Source: Diadema setosum (taxonomy: Eukaryota; Echinodermata; Echinoidea; Diadematoida; Diadematidae). Taken from it: 64,000 bases of DNA. Below the pieces are notes generated by a model. It was not told where the DNA came from and made no database searches. It saw only the letters and a list, made by a program, of their open reading frames with translations. This document shows, in pieces, positions 33,642 through 44,765 of this stretch; the stretch's first letter is position 1, and each line of letters opens with the position of its first letter. The DNA lies in NCBI RefSeq assembly GCF_964275005.1, contig NC_092686.1, positions 13,674,431 through 13,738,430 of the forward strand, given 5' to 3'. The position numbers were made by a program, and so were the translations under genes.

Positions 33642-36474
33642 GTGTATTCATTGAACCTGAATTTGGACACAATGGGACTTCTTCAGCTGTGCCTGGTGCT
33701 TGCTGTGTGTCTTCATGCGAGGCTGAATGGACCTGAACATTATAATGGACACTCAACATTCCTTCCTTTTGTTCGTCAGCCTTTCGTCAGAATCTCCTAC
33801 AGCCAGAACTGCAGTGCTTCTTTTCAGATTGAGATACTGCAAGATGGAGATATCCACCCTAACCCAGGACCAGACCAGCAAATGTCACCTACATCTTCTT
33901 TACTCAGACTGTCATCTTCTGAACGAGGAATCAAGTACACTCCAACAGAGCTTCAACACTTCAAAGACTGTAAGTGCTCTTCATTACCTGGGCATAAACT
34001 TCAAATTATCAACGCACTTCATATTAATCGTGGTAAAATTTCAGACAATGTTGAATATCTTGGCATTAAGCGCAGAAAGAAAACCAGGAGAGGAACGCGT
34101 GGAGGTAAGAGACATACCTCCGACAGTGCTACACACTCTGCCTCTACTCCTCGTAGCTATCTCAGGTTGTGTTCTGTAAATACTCGTTCAATACGTAGTA
34201 AGTCAGCATCTACATTTGATTTCATCTGTGAAAGAAAGGCTGATTTGTACGCCTTAACTGAGACTTGGTTGACAGATAATGACTCTGCGCTCATCCATGA
34301 TAGATCGTCCCTACTGGTCGCCGATTTGTTCATTGTCCGCGTACTGGTCGTCGTGGTGGAGGAACTGCCCTCCTTTTCAAGGACACTCTTGATGTCCATC
34401 AAGTTCTTTCTGGTGAAAAATTGATCATTTGAGTGTGCTTGTTATCACATATCACTCAAATCATTCAAACTTGATCTCATGAATATCTACAGGCCGCCAT
34501 ATTCTGATGCTCACCCTATATCAATGTCTACTTTTATATCTGAATTTAATGAGTTTATACAAGAGTATTTGATATGCAACATACCTGTTGTAATCACTGG
34601 TGATTTTAATATTCATGGGAATATGGATAATTATGAGTGTATATTATGTCATTTTCAAATCTGCTTGAGTAATTTTCCTGTATTCAGCATGTTGATTTTA
34701 ATACTCATTCACATAGTCACACTTTAGATTTGATTTTATCTCGTAAGTCAGACAACATAATTGTGGGCCGACCGTGGCCTGGTCCTTTACAGTCTGATTA
34801 TTTCTCTGTTATGTGTGAGCTTAATTCAGTCAAGCCACATGCACCATCTAAGAAAAATTTCTTTTCGTAGAATTGGCCGTATAGATTTGGATTCATTGAA
34901 GCATGATGTGGCTAACAGTTTATTGTGTACAGACACTCCTAATGATCGCACAGAATTGGTTAATTTATACAATGATACACTTAGTTCAATTTTGGACAAA
35001 CATGCATCTTTAATTACCAAGACTGTGTCATCTCATTCACAGGTGCCATGGTTCACAGATGATGTAAGAACACAAAAAAAAGAAAAGGAAGGAAAGCTGA
35101 GAAGAAATGGTTGAGAACGAAATCTCCTCTAGATTATGAGAATTTCAAAGCTGTTCGTAATAGAACTCTTGTTATGAATAGTGCTCGTCGTGTATATTAC
35201 TCTCAAATGATCAAAGAAATAGTTGCGATCAAAGGTGTCTCTTCAAAGATACTAAACTATTGCTGAATATGACTAAGCTTCATATTGTTGATGATCTGGG
35301 AAAAATGATTCTTCTGTGATAAGATAGTAAAAATTCATTCTCAGATTGAGTCCTCTGTAGATAATGGGATTTGTCCTTTTTATGATATAGATTTCCAGAC
35401 TTCACACAATGCAAACTTTAAACATTTCAAAGTTGATAAATTCGTTTTTAGTCTGAGCAAAAAGTCCTGCTCTTTGGATCCCATGCCAACAAACCTTGTT
35501 TTGCATTGCACAGAGTCACTCCTCCCGGTCTCTACTAAAATCATCAATGTGTCTCTCTCCAGTGGTCTCTTTCCATCTGAGTGGAAAGTGGCACTAGTTA
35601 GGCCACTTCCCCAAAAAACGTGCTATGGAATCGAGTTATGACAACCTAAGACCAGTTAGCAATTTACAATATGTATCAAAACTGGTTGAAGGAGCTGCTA
35701 CTCAGCAGATTTTAGAACACCTACAGGGTAATGAATTGTTTCCATGTATGCAGTCGGCATACAGGCAGTTTCATAGCACAGAAACGGCCTTTGTTAAGAT
35801 CAAGAATGATATTTTATTGGCAATGGATAATAAAAAAGTAACATTTTGGTACTGCTCGATCTAAGTGTTGCAGCTGACACTATCGATCATGGGATATTGT
35901 TGAATATATTACATTCATCTTTTGGCATGAGTGAGTCTGTCCTTGCATGGATTGAGTCTTATCTTTCTAACAGACAACAAAAGATTATGATAGAGGATGT
36001 AATGTCAAAGAATTTCGATGTTCCATACGGGGTGCCTCAGGGGTCACGCCTTGCCCCCCTTCTTTTTACACTTTATACAAGTAATCTGATCAAGGGCATT
36101 CAACGTCGTTTCCTAAATGTTTCCTGTCATTGTTATGCTGACGATACACAGTGTTGTATACATTCCTTCAGTCCTGATGGTGAACAGCACATTGACAGTA
36201 TTTCGAACTTAGAATCCTGTATATGTTATGTCCGTTCTTGGATGTCCAAACATAAGTTAATGCTTAATGATGGGAAGACTGCGTTTCTTGTTGTTGGGAC
36301 ACCAAGACAAGTAGAAAAGTAGAAATATCAGTTGGAGATTTTGAAGTAAAACCATCGAGCTCTTTGAAAAACCTGGGTGTATGGCTTGATTCTCGTTTAA
36401 ACATGGAAAAGCATATATGGACCACATGCAAGTCTGCTTTTTATATGTTCCATAACTTGCGTCACATACGTAGA
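33642..36474 (+). pseudogene. CR1-like LINE polyprotein with N-terminal 2A-like motif, decayed
   Basis: The first open segment starts at 33642 (alternative ATG at 33672). A hydrophobic, signal-like stretch (LLQLCLVLAVCLHA) is followed by GDIHPNPGP at residues 69-77. This resembles the ribosome-skipping 2A consensus D(V/I)ExNPGP except for H in place of E. An APE endonuclease follows (SVNTRSIRSK, LTETWL), then after frameshifts MNIYRPPY and VITGDFNIH. The reverse transcriptase is in separate frames near 35625-36322: LRPVSNL, DTIDHGILL, YGVPQGS and CYADDTQ. At least four frame breaks and a stop make it non-functional. The motif set is typical of CR1/Jockey-group LINEs. It is cut at 36475-36479 by a MITE insertion. 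Confidence 0.8.
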
Positions 36475-36479
36475 TATTA

Positions 36480-36806
36480 GGGAGCTTTAGATTTTAGACG
36501 CGCGGACGTTCAAAGGAAAAAAAAAACAACATATTCTGAGCGTGCGCAGTAGCGCGCGTAAAGTCAATCTATTATTAGCTTGCGTCGACTGAGTTTTTCA
36601 CTACGCGTACTGGGCTATTTTCACGTCCGCACAGTTTGCGACGTAGAGAGATTCTTCATGCACTGATCATATGGGGGCGCGATTTTATTTTTTATACGTT
36701 GCGTCCCAGCGTAATCTAAAGCTACTTTTCCACACGACGCAGGGAGAGGAGAACGTCCAGCTCAAGCGTCGGCTCAAACATCCGCGCGTCAAAATGTAAA
36801 GCTCCC
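36480..36806. mobile_element. MITE, TATTA duplication, GGGAGCTTTA ends
   Basis: GGGAGCTTTAGATTTTAGAC at the left is mirrored at the right (GTCAAAATGTAAAGCTCCC). TATTA is repeated at 36475-36479 and 36807-36811. CGCGGACGTT and its complement lie just inside the ends. A 5 bp duplication is seen; I do not assign a superfamily. It is inserted in the CR1-like LINE. Confidence 0.7.
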
Positions 36807-36811
36807 TATTA

Positions 36812-36883
36812 GGCCAAAAAAAAAAAAAAATGGTTTGTTTGCCCTTCGCGACCGACCGAAAATCACGGAAATTTCGGGTCGCG

Positions 36884-36914
<31 letters not shown>

Positions 36915-37011
36915 CTTTCAAGTTTATGTTTTTTCCACAAATTTGTGAATGATTTTAAACCCAAAATTATCCATTTTAAGCTAGAGAAAGAATTACAAAA
37001 AGTCTAAAAAT

Positions 37012-37047
<36 letters not shown>

Positions 37048-39892
37048 CATCTCATCGACCCGTCGTAATTGTGTTCGGGCCGCGCGGGTCCACAGGCTAC
37101 GTTTTATAGCATGCATTGCATGCTACAATGTAGCTACCTTTTTGGCTCACATGCGTGCACGCACACGAAATCCAATCAATGCATATATGCACCAAAATAT
37201 GCACTTAGTACAGGGCTGCACACTGGCGACCAGTTATTCGCGCTAGCTTGCGCATTGGCGCTGCTCACGCACTGCCATGCCATGCAATACATGCAAAGCA
37301 TGTACAGAGTAACTGCTTTTCGTTTGCTTGCAATCGGCGGTCATGCCAGACAAGAAGCATTGATAAAATTAGAAGTGCACGCATTTCTGGGTCATTTTAC
37401 TCACGATCCGATCCCGGCTTCGCAGCAGCGTGGCAGTTGACATGTTAGAACTAATTTACTTGTGTCGATTTTTAGAAAAGTAAAAACATATTCGATATTC
37501 AGCGATACAGTAAATGGATCTGATTGCGTTCAGTTTCATTTTACACAGTCATTTCACAAAATATATTTACTAATGAATATTTTCATTCGTTCAGAATGAT
37601 CTCACAATGAAGATAGGCGCAAAAAGGATCACGAAATCGGCCCTTCCGTGTACTTTTTAAGAACGCATGCACAAAATGTGAAGAGATAATACTAGGGAGA
37701 AAAAAAAAATCATGAAATCATCGCAGTCCCGCTTACGTGGAGGTAGAAATCGTCCCAAAAAGGATCATGAATTCGGCCGGCCGCGTCGTACACCTTTCAA
37801 AAGCTCATGTACGAAATGCGAAGAGGTTATAGAGGAGAAAAAAAAAATAAAGGACACATTTGGTACGTGCATCATAAAAGATTACAGCCGAATAAAAATT
37901 CATGAAATCAACGCAATCCCGTTGAAATTTGAGGAAATAATAGGCGCAAAAAGGATCTTGAATTCAGTCCTGCATGCCGTGTTGGTTATCAAAACGCATG
38001 CACAAATGCGACGAGATTATCGGGAGAAAAATAAAAAACACATTTCTACCCTTCTGGTGCGTGCATTACAAAAGATTACATCCGAAGTAATTAATGAAAT
38101 CGCCACAAACCCGCTGATATTTGAGGTAGAAATAGGCGCAAAAAGGAATGTGAATTCGGCCGTGTCGTATACCTTTTAAGCACGCATGTACGAAATGGGA
38201 AGAGATTAGCGGGAGAAAAATAAAGGACACATTTTCATCCCCTTTTGGCGCTTGCATCATATAGATTACAGCCGAGTAGTAATTCATGAAAATATCGCAA
38301 TCCCGTTAAAATTTGAGTAAACAATAATAGACGCAAAAAGAGTCTCGAATTCGGCCCTGCATGCAGTGTAGAGTTTTGAAAACGCATGCACAAATGCGAA
38401 GAGATTAACGGGGAGAAATATAAAGAACGCATTTTCAACCCTTCTGGTGCATGTATCACAAAAGATTACAGCCGGAATAATTAACGAAAAATCGCAATCC
38501 CGCTGATATTTGATGTAGAAATAGGCGCTAAAAGGATCGTAAATTCGGCCGTGTCGTATACGCATGTACGAAATGCGAAGAGATTATAGGGAGAAAAATA
38601 CAGGACACATTTTCAACCCCTTTTGGCCCGTGCATCATAAAGATTACAGCCGAATAATAATTCATAAAATCATCGCAATCCCGTTGAAGTTTGAGGAAAC
38701 AATATATAGGCGCAAAAAGAATCGTGATTTTTGGTCGTGTCGTATATCTTTTAAGAACGCATTTACGGAATGCGAAGAGATTATGGGGAGAAAAATAAAG
38801 AACGCATTTTCAACCATTCTAGCTGGTGCGTGCATCACAAAAGATTACATCCGAAGTAATTTATGAAATCGTCACAATCCCGCTGACATTTGAGGAAGAA
38901 ATAGGCGCAAAAAAGTATCATGAATTCGGCCGTGTGGTACATCTTTTAAGAACGCACTTACGAAATTCGAAGAGTTTATCGGAAAAAAATAAAGGACGCA
39001 TTTTCAACCCCTTTTGGCGCGTGCATCGTAAAATATTACAGCCGAATTAATTCATGAAATCGTCACAATCCCGCTAATATTTGAGGTGGAAATGGGCGCA
39101 AAAAAGATTGCGAATTCGGCCCTGCATGTCGTGTACCTATCAAGAACGCATGCACAAATGCGAAGAGATTATCGGGAGAAAAATAAAGAACCCCTTGTAT
39201 CGCGTGCATCAGAAAATATCACAGCTAAAATAATTCATTAAATCATCGCAATCCAACTGACCACCAAGAGCAGGTTACGCAGCAAGTTCGTGCGCTGATG
39301 TTTAGAAAAAGTCACAAACGCATTTGATACAATCTGATTTTGTTCATTGTCATTTTACACTAATTCACAAACAAACATTCTAATTTTTTCCTGTCTTTAT
39401 TTTTAAATTTTTTGTGCAATAATTATAATGCAAGTTAAAAAAATATTAATCCGTATAATGTACACGAGGGGGGGGGGGTACATCCATAAAAAACAAAATA
39501 AGTTTGCAAGTCATTTAATGTTTTTTATGTTGTTGTTGTTGTTGACCGGTAAATTTTCTGTTCGGATCTGTAAAAATGGTAAAACGGGGCATTTACCGGT
39601 CCCACAGAGACAGGTCGGACCGGCAGAAAAAAAATGGGTTAGTGTGCAGCCCTTCACAAGATGGCTACTTTTGCAGCATCCGTTACCAGCTGTCATGGCA
39701 CCAAAACTGTTTGGAGTTCAGTTGCCAGCTTCTCACTGGAAGGTACTTTTTTGGAGCTGTTTGCAAAATTTAACAAAGATGAACGTTATAAGTGTTTGTC
39801 AGCTGCCTCGCGTACCGGGCCCTGGCAAGACGTAAATTTGAATAAATCTCTTGGAGTTTTGAGTGCATTGACATGGAAAAAAGGGTACCCTG

Positions 39893-39927
<35 letters not shown>

Positions 39928-39988
39928 GACCTACCGACCCTCTTGGGTTTTGACAATTAAGGGCAAACAAACAATTTTTTTTTTGGCC
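36812..39988. mobile_element. 3.2 kb non-autonomous transposon carrying a ~190 bp satellite
   Basis: The left end GGCCAAAAAAA...TTTGTTTGCCCTT is mirrored by AAGGGCAAACAAAC...TTTTTTGGCC at the right. TTA occurs at 36809-36811 and 39989-39991. CGACCGACCGAAAA near the left and CCGACCTACCGACC near the right extend the inverted similarity. No transposase frame is present. Long T and A runs lie inside both ends (36880-36912, 37012-37048, 39897-39926). The 3 bp TTA duplication fits Harbinger-type integration; the superfamily is uncertain. Confidence 0.65.
37600..39260. repeat. ~190 bp tandem satellite (about 9 copies)
   Basis: The block GGCGCAAAAAGGATC, then GAATTCGGCC, 'AACGCATG', 'GCGAAGAGATTAT', 'GGGAGAAAAATAAA' and 'CATTTTCAACCC' recurs at about 37617, 37750, 37945, 38133, 38331, 38524, 38708, 38905 and 39092; most spacings are 184-198 bp. 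Copies are moderately diverged and frames are not conserved. It sits wholly inside the 36812-39988 element. Confidence 0.75.
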
Positions 39989-40149
39989 TTAGGGAGTTTT
40001 CGCTACACGACGGGAAGACCGAGAATACGCGGAAGCAATCAGCTGTGACAGTCCCCATACTCAGACTCCCATCCCCATAACTAAGGAGTTTCGCTTTCCT
40101 GTACAGGACGGAGGCGTCGGACAAGATGATTCCTCCCACCTGAAATATA

Positions 40150-40518
40150 CCGATCGATTACAGAAATGACAAAACAGGGCTGGTAGAATCATACTTGGAA
40201 TAAGTCCCTATAAAAGTATATCTAATCATGAATTACATCAAATTTTGAATTGGGAATCCCTAAAAATCTCGCCGTATTAAACATACTATATCTTTGGTGT
40301 ATAAAAGTTTAAATGATCTCAGTGCACCCTATATGCAAAATTCATTTCAATTTGTTTCACATCCATATAATCTACGCTCCGATGGAAGTCTCTCCTTACG
40401 AAAGCCTCACACTGATTATTGTAAAAGAATGTTTTCATATCGTGGAGCTTCTTACTTTAACGATTTACCACGTGACGCTAAATCTTCAACTTCACACAAT
40501 TTGTTTCTTAAATAAATT
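40150..40518 (+). pseudogene. LINE C-terminal fragment
   Basis: Broken frames give QNRAGRIILGIS, then NHELHQILNWESL, YKSLNDLSAPYM, YNLRS and YRGASYFNDLP. This order (tail of the reverse transcriptase region) is typical of CR1/L2-type LINEs. It ends at a TAA near 40515. It may be the 3' part of the LINE interrupted at 36475 or a separate remnant. Confidence 0.6.
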
Positions 40519-40548
40519 GATCAATATATATCAAAACGGCTTTAATTG

Positions 40549-40551
<3 letters not shown>

Positions 40552-40597
<46 letters not shown>
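40552..40597. repeat. (AT)n microsatellite
   Basis: About 22 uninterrupted AT units. Confidence 0.9.
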
Positions 40598-40599
<2 letters not shown>

Positions 40600-41096
40600 T
40601 TATCATGGTATGGTATGGTATCTATTTCCGTATAAAAAACAATAAATACGGGTGGATTGCCCATATTCAGCGTTCTTCCATGGGGTCCACATACAATGAA
40701 TACAACATACAATTTAAAATAGACACGTACAAAATAAAACCAACGTTTATACAAACATGCAGATGGAAACACATACAGTAAAATGAGAGAAAAAAAAAAC
40801 CCAACGGATAATGGAAAGGTCTTAATGGCAATTAAGTATAACAATGAACAGATCAAAATATGTTTAAATATAAAAGTGGGATGTTTGAAAATAAAATAAT
40901 CAACCATATTTATGCAGTGAAAAAAAAAACAGATTGTTATACGGTTATTACTTTGATAAATTTAGATAGAAATACGTAGTACACGAATGAAAAAGAAACT
41001 GGAGACTTGTACAAAATGCTTAGATGACAACTTAAGAAAACGAAAATTCGTGGCAAGTGATATGTCAAGGTAAACTAAGGTGAGGCATATATCAAT

Positions 41097-41941
41097 TGCA
41101 TCGAAATCAAAGGATAATAATTCAATGGATGAAACAGATACAATAATTTGTAAGCAGTTTTTAAGAAATATTTTTAAATATGGAATGGGTGGGAAAACTT
41201 ATTCGGAATTTAAAATGTCATGAGTTGTGAGAAAAAAATAAAACATAATATTAAATGGTACGGATTGCATAAATATTCGTTTACATACCTAGGGTTAAAA
41301 TCATAAACAAATGACAAAATGACAAATTCAAAGAATAAATAAAACAATTGTAGATTAATACTAGGCATGCAATCGCAATATTGAAATGAAAAGAAAAAAT
41401 TTAAGAAAAATGCTACACCAAAACAGATTATATCACGTTATATATAACTTCAAGAAAAACAATTGAGTGAGATTTGAATAACAAATATGAAATAAATCTA
41501 AGAACAGTAAAAATACATCGAAATCAAAGGATAATGATTCAATGAATAAAGCAGGTACAATTTGTAAATAGTAATCAAAAATATTTTGAAATGTGGAATG
41601 GGTGGGAAAGCTGATTCGGAATTTCAAATGTCATAAGTTGTGAGAAAAAAATAATAAAATAGTATTTACTGGTACGGATTGCATAAATACTCATTTTAAT
41701 ACATGTAGGTTTAGAATCATAAACAAGTCACAGAAATCCAAAAACAAATTCAAAAAATAAATAAAACATTTGAAAATTAATACTAGGCATGCAATCGCAC
41801 TACTAAAATGAAAACAAAAGTTAAGAAAAAATTGCTACACCAAAATAGATTATATCTCATTGTATATAACTTCAAGAAAACAATTGAATGAAATTTAGAT
41901 AACAAGCATGACATAAATCTGAAAACAGTAAAAACACAATT
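41097..41941. repeat. two-copy tandem repeat, ~415 bp unit
   Basis: CATCGAAATCAAAGGATAAT starts each copy (about 41099 and 41515). Both continue GGAATGGGTGGGAAA, 'GTACGGATTGCATAAATA', 'ATACTAGGCATGCAATCGCA' and 'TATAACTTCAAGAAAA'. AT-rich, non-coding and moderately diverged. Confidence 0.75.
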
Positions 41942-42161
41942 AGAAAGTCAAGTACGAGGGTTGAATAACAATTGTTAGCGAGTGGGAAATATGAAGTGGT
42001 TATGGTCAAGATTTGGACAGTAGTTGAATGCTTGAAAGTTTTACCTCATGGGATGAAAAAATATAAACAAGAAATCATAAATAAGTTTAAATTTAACTCT
42101 TACGGGTTTAATGCTATTTTAGATCTGAAAACATCAATTGTGGTAGAAGATTTTATATTAG

Positions 42162-42484
42162 AAGGTAAGGCGTTGTATGCCTTCGCACCTTGGTATTTAA
42201 ATGACTTCTTTAGAGATTCTGTTCGTGGTTTCGGTAAAAGCAGTTTTTCGCCTAGTCGGGAAGAGTAATGTTGGGGAGCAAGGTCGAATTCACTACGTAA
42301 GTAGTGAATAATAAATACGTAGTATTAAAGGTAAGGCGTTGTATGCCTTCGCACCTTGGTATTTAAATGACTTCTTTAGAGATTCTGTTCGTGGTTTCGG
42401 TAAAAGCAGTTTTTCGCCTAGTCGGGAAGAGTAATGTTGGGGAGCAAGGTCGAATTCACTACGTAAGTAGTGAATAATAAATAC
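42162..42484. repeat. 166 bp tandem duplication, nearly identical
   Basis: AAGGTAAGGCGTTGTATGCC through 'GGGAAGAGTAATGTTGG' to 'GAATAATAAATACGTAGTA' occurs twice with a 166 bp period (starts 42162 and 42328). A third, degraded edge (ATAAATACGTAAGTAGTAAG) follows. The near identity points to a recent duplication. Confidence 0.85.
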
Positions 42485-42529
42485 GTAGTAGTAAGCAATA
42501 AATACGTAAGTAGTAAGTAGTAGTAATTT

Positions 42530-43055
42530 TGCACACGGCACGCTCAAATCCCGGCTGCGTCGTGCTTGCGAAAACTCCCTATTTGAGCCAGGAAGACGCT
42601 GAAACTCTTGTTCACGCAATTATTATCAGTAGACTTGATTATTGTAATGGGCGATTTTTTTTTTTTTTTTTGGGGGGGGGGGGGGGCTTACCAGATTCAC
42701 AGATAACCAAGCTTCAGCGTGTTCAGAATGCATGTGGGAGACTTGTATCCAGTTCGTCAAATTTTTCACATATTACACCTGTTTTGATGAAGTTATATTT
42801 GTTGCCAGTAAGGCAGAGAATTGTATTTAAGATTTTGTTACTTATTTATAAAGTATACTACATGGTCAAGTACCTGGTTATTAGAATTAATATCAATGAA
42901 ATCACACACATATTCTCATAATTTACGAAGTACACAGGATAAGTTGCTTCTAAAGCAACCTCACTTAAACACAGATTATAACCTTGGGGGATTGTGCCTT
43001 CAGTTGTGCTGTTCCAAAACTTTGGAATAAATTACCTGAGAAAATGAGGAAGGCC
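42530..43055 (+). pseudogene. CR1-like LINE C-terminal fragment, split by a foldback element
   Basis: It encodes YLSQEDAETLVHAIIISRLDYCN, then LPDSQITKLQRVQNACGRLV, 'SHITPVLMKLYLLPVRQRI' and 'LWNKLPEKMRKA', the standard CR1 tail. A T/G tract near 42656-42686 interrupts it. The frame resumes after the 43056-46245 insertion, at 46251 (LATFKSLLKTYLF), with one stop. The join defines that insertion exactly. Confidence 0.75.
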
Positions 43056-43641
43056 TGTGGAGCCGGGAAATGTGCAAACGCCGGGAAATGTGCAAACACC
43101 GGAAAATGTGCAAACGCCGGGAAATGTGCAAATGTCTCGCCTGGATATGTGCAAATTTCATCAACGGGATATGTGCAAACATGACGCCGGGAAATGTGCA
43201 AACGTCGCCGGGAAATGTGCAAACCATTTACTTTAGCAATACTGTGTATAAAGATGGTAGATAAACTCCATGACAAAACTTCGCATGAACCTTCGCCTTT
43301 AATATTTTCTTAATAAGATCTTTGACAGATTTTCAACAAAATTGGCAGGTAGCACCATTGTGGCGATGGGATCTCAATTTGCTTAGTCATACCCCCCCCC
43401 CCCAAAAAAAAAAGGGGGGGGGGGGACCTCAAAGTCCCAGAACTACGGTGTTATCAAAATTCTTCTTATATTATATAACCAAATAAAATAGAGCTTGTTT
43501 GGTGCTATAAAGACATTGATGACAGTAGTTCGAGTTTTTAATAATGGCAAATCCAGGGATGCAGGGTATGAGGCCATGGGAGGGGGAGGCTTCAACTCTC
43601 CTCCCTAGCCCCCTTTCGGGGGGGGGGGGGTTGAAGCTTAA

Positions 43642-44028
43642 AGGGACTGTACAGTACTGGTTGAGGTGGCGATTCATGTTTTGAACATTCCTAAGTGAGA
43701 TAATGAGAAACCTCTCGTGAAATATGAAAGAGCATGTAATTTTAAGAAGGATTCAACGTTTGTTTGATGAAAATTGGTTTTCAAATGGCTGAGATATCAA
43801 AAAAAAGGTGATAATGATAAAAGGCGACAGGCCACGCCTTTTATTAGGATCTCTTTGTTTCACCTTGTTTTTGGATATCTCAGCCATTTCACAACCGATT
43901 TTCATCAAAATAAACTTTTCATACCCCTTAGAATTGCATGCTCTTTGACATCTCATAGAGTGGTTTCTAAATATCTCTCAAAACATTAAAAGCTAAATCC
44001 TCACCTCAACCAGAACTGTACACAACCT
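43642..44028. mobile_element. nested MITE, TTAA duplication
   Basis: TTAA occurs at 43638-43641 and 44029-44032. The ends AGGGACTGTACAGTACTGG and the complement of CCAGAACTGTACACAACCT form the inverted repeat, continuing through GTTGAGGTG. Shared internal words around a central hairpin (CAAATGGCTGAGATATC and its near complement) show the arms extend inward. It interrupts a left-arm unit of the foldback element. Confidence 0.7.
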
Positions 44029-44665
44029 TTAAGATTCCTAATCTCTGAAATCTTTAATCTTCTTCTGTCAAACCGAAAAAGATAGAACTACGTTAATGCT
44101 ATATGCAGACACCGTAGTTATTGAAATTTCAATAAATTTGATGATGACGGATCCGGGGGTGCCCTGATAGGGAGTGTGAGGGGGAGGAGGGGGATTTTCC
44201 ACAATATATTTCTGTATGTTCTTGAAAGATCGTAACGGATTTTCACCTAACTTGATTTTGATTTATTAAAATGATGGGGGGGGAGGGGGGGGGGAAGGGG
44301 GGGGGGAGTTGAAGCCTCAGAGTCCCTAAACTCTGATTATTTTTTTAATCTCCTGTAGAACCGAAAAAGATAGAACTAAGTTAGTGCTATGAAGACATTA
44401 ATGACTGAAATCTCATGTTTAATTATGGCGGGTGCAGGCTGGGGTACCCTGATCGGGGGTGGGTCGGGTGAGGGGGAGGAGGGAAATTTTCCAAATTTTC
44501 TCCATCTTCTTAAAAAAAAAAAAAAAAAATCTATGACGAATTTTCACCGCCCCAACCCCATCTCAGCCCCTCGAAAAGGGCCGAGACGAGGGGGTGGGGT
44601 CGTTCGGGTGGAATTCAGAATTTCAGGTATTTCTTGAAAACCCTACGCATGACAAAAGGAATAGG

Positions 44666-44765
44666 NNNNNNNNNNNNNNNNNNNNNNNNNNNNNNNNNNN
44701 NNNNNNNNNNNNNNNNNNNNNNNNNNNNNNNNNNNNNNNNNNNNNNNNNNNNNNNNNNNNNNNNN
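44666..44765. other. assembly gap (100 N)
   Basis: Exactly 100 N, a conventional gap of unknown size. The G-rich repeat units are in opposite orientation on its two sides, so the gap sits at the apex of the foldback element, where assembly would be hardest. Confidence 0.95.

Noticed and set aside
37600..39260. CRISPR-like spaced repeats
   Set aside because: Units are ~190 bp satellite monomers without spacers, in animal DNA.
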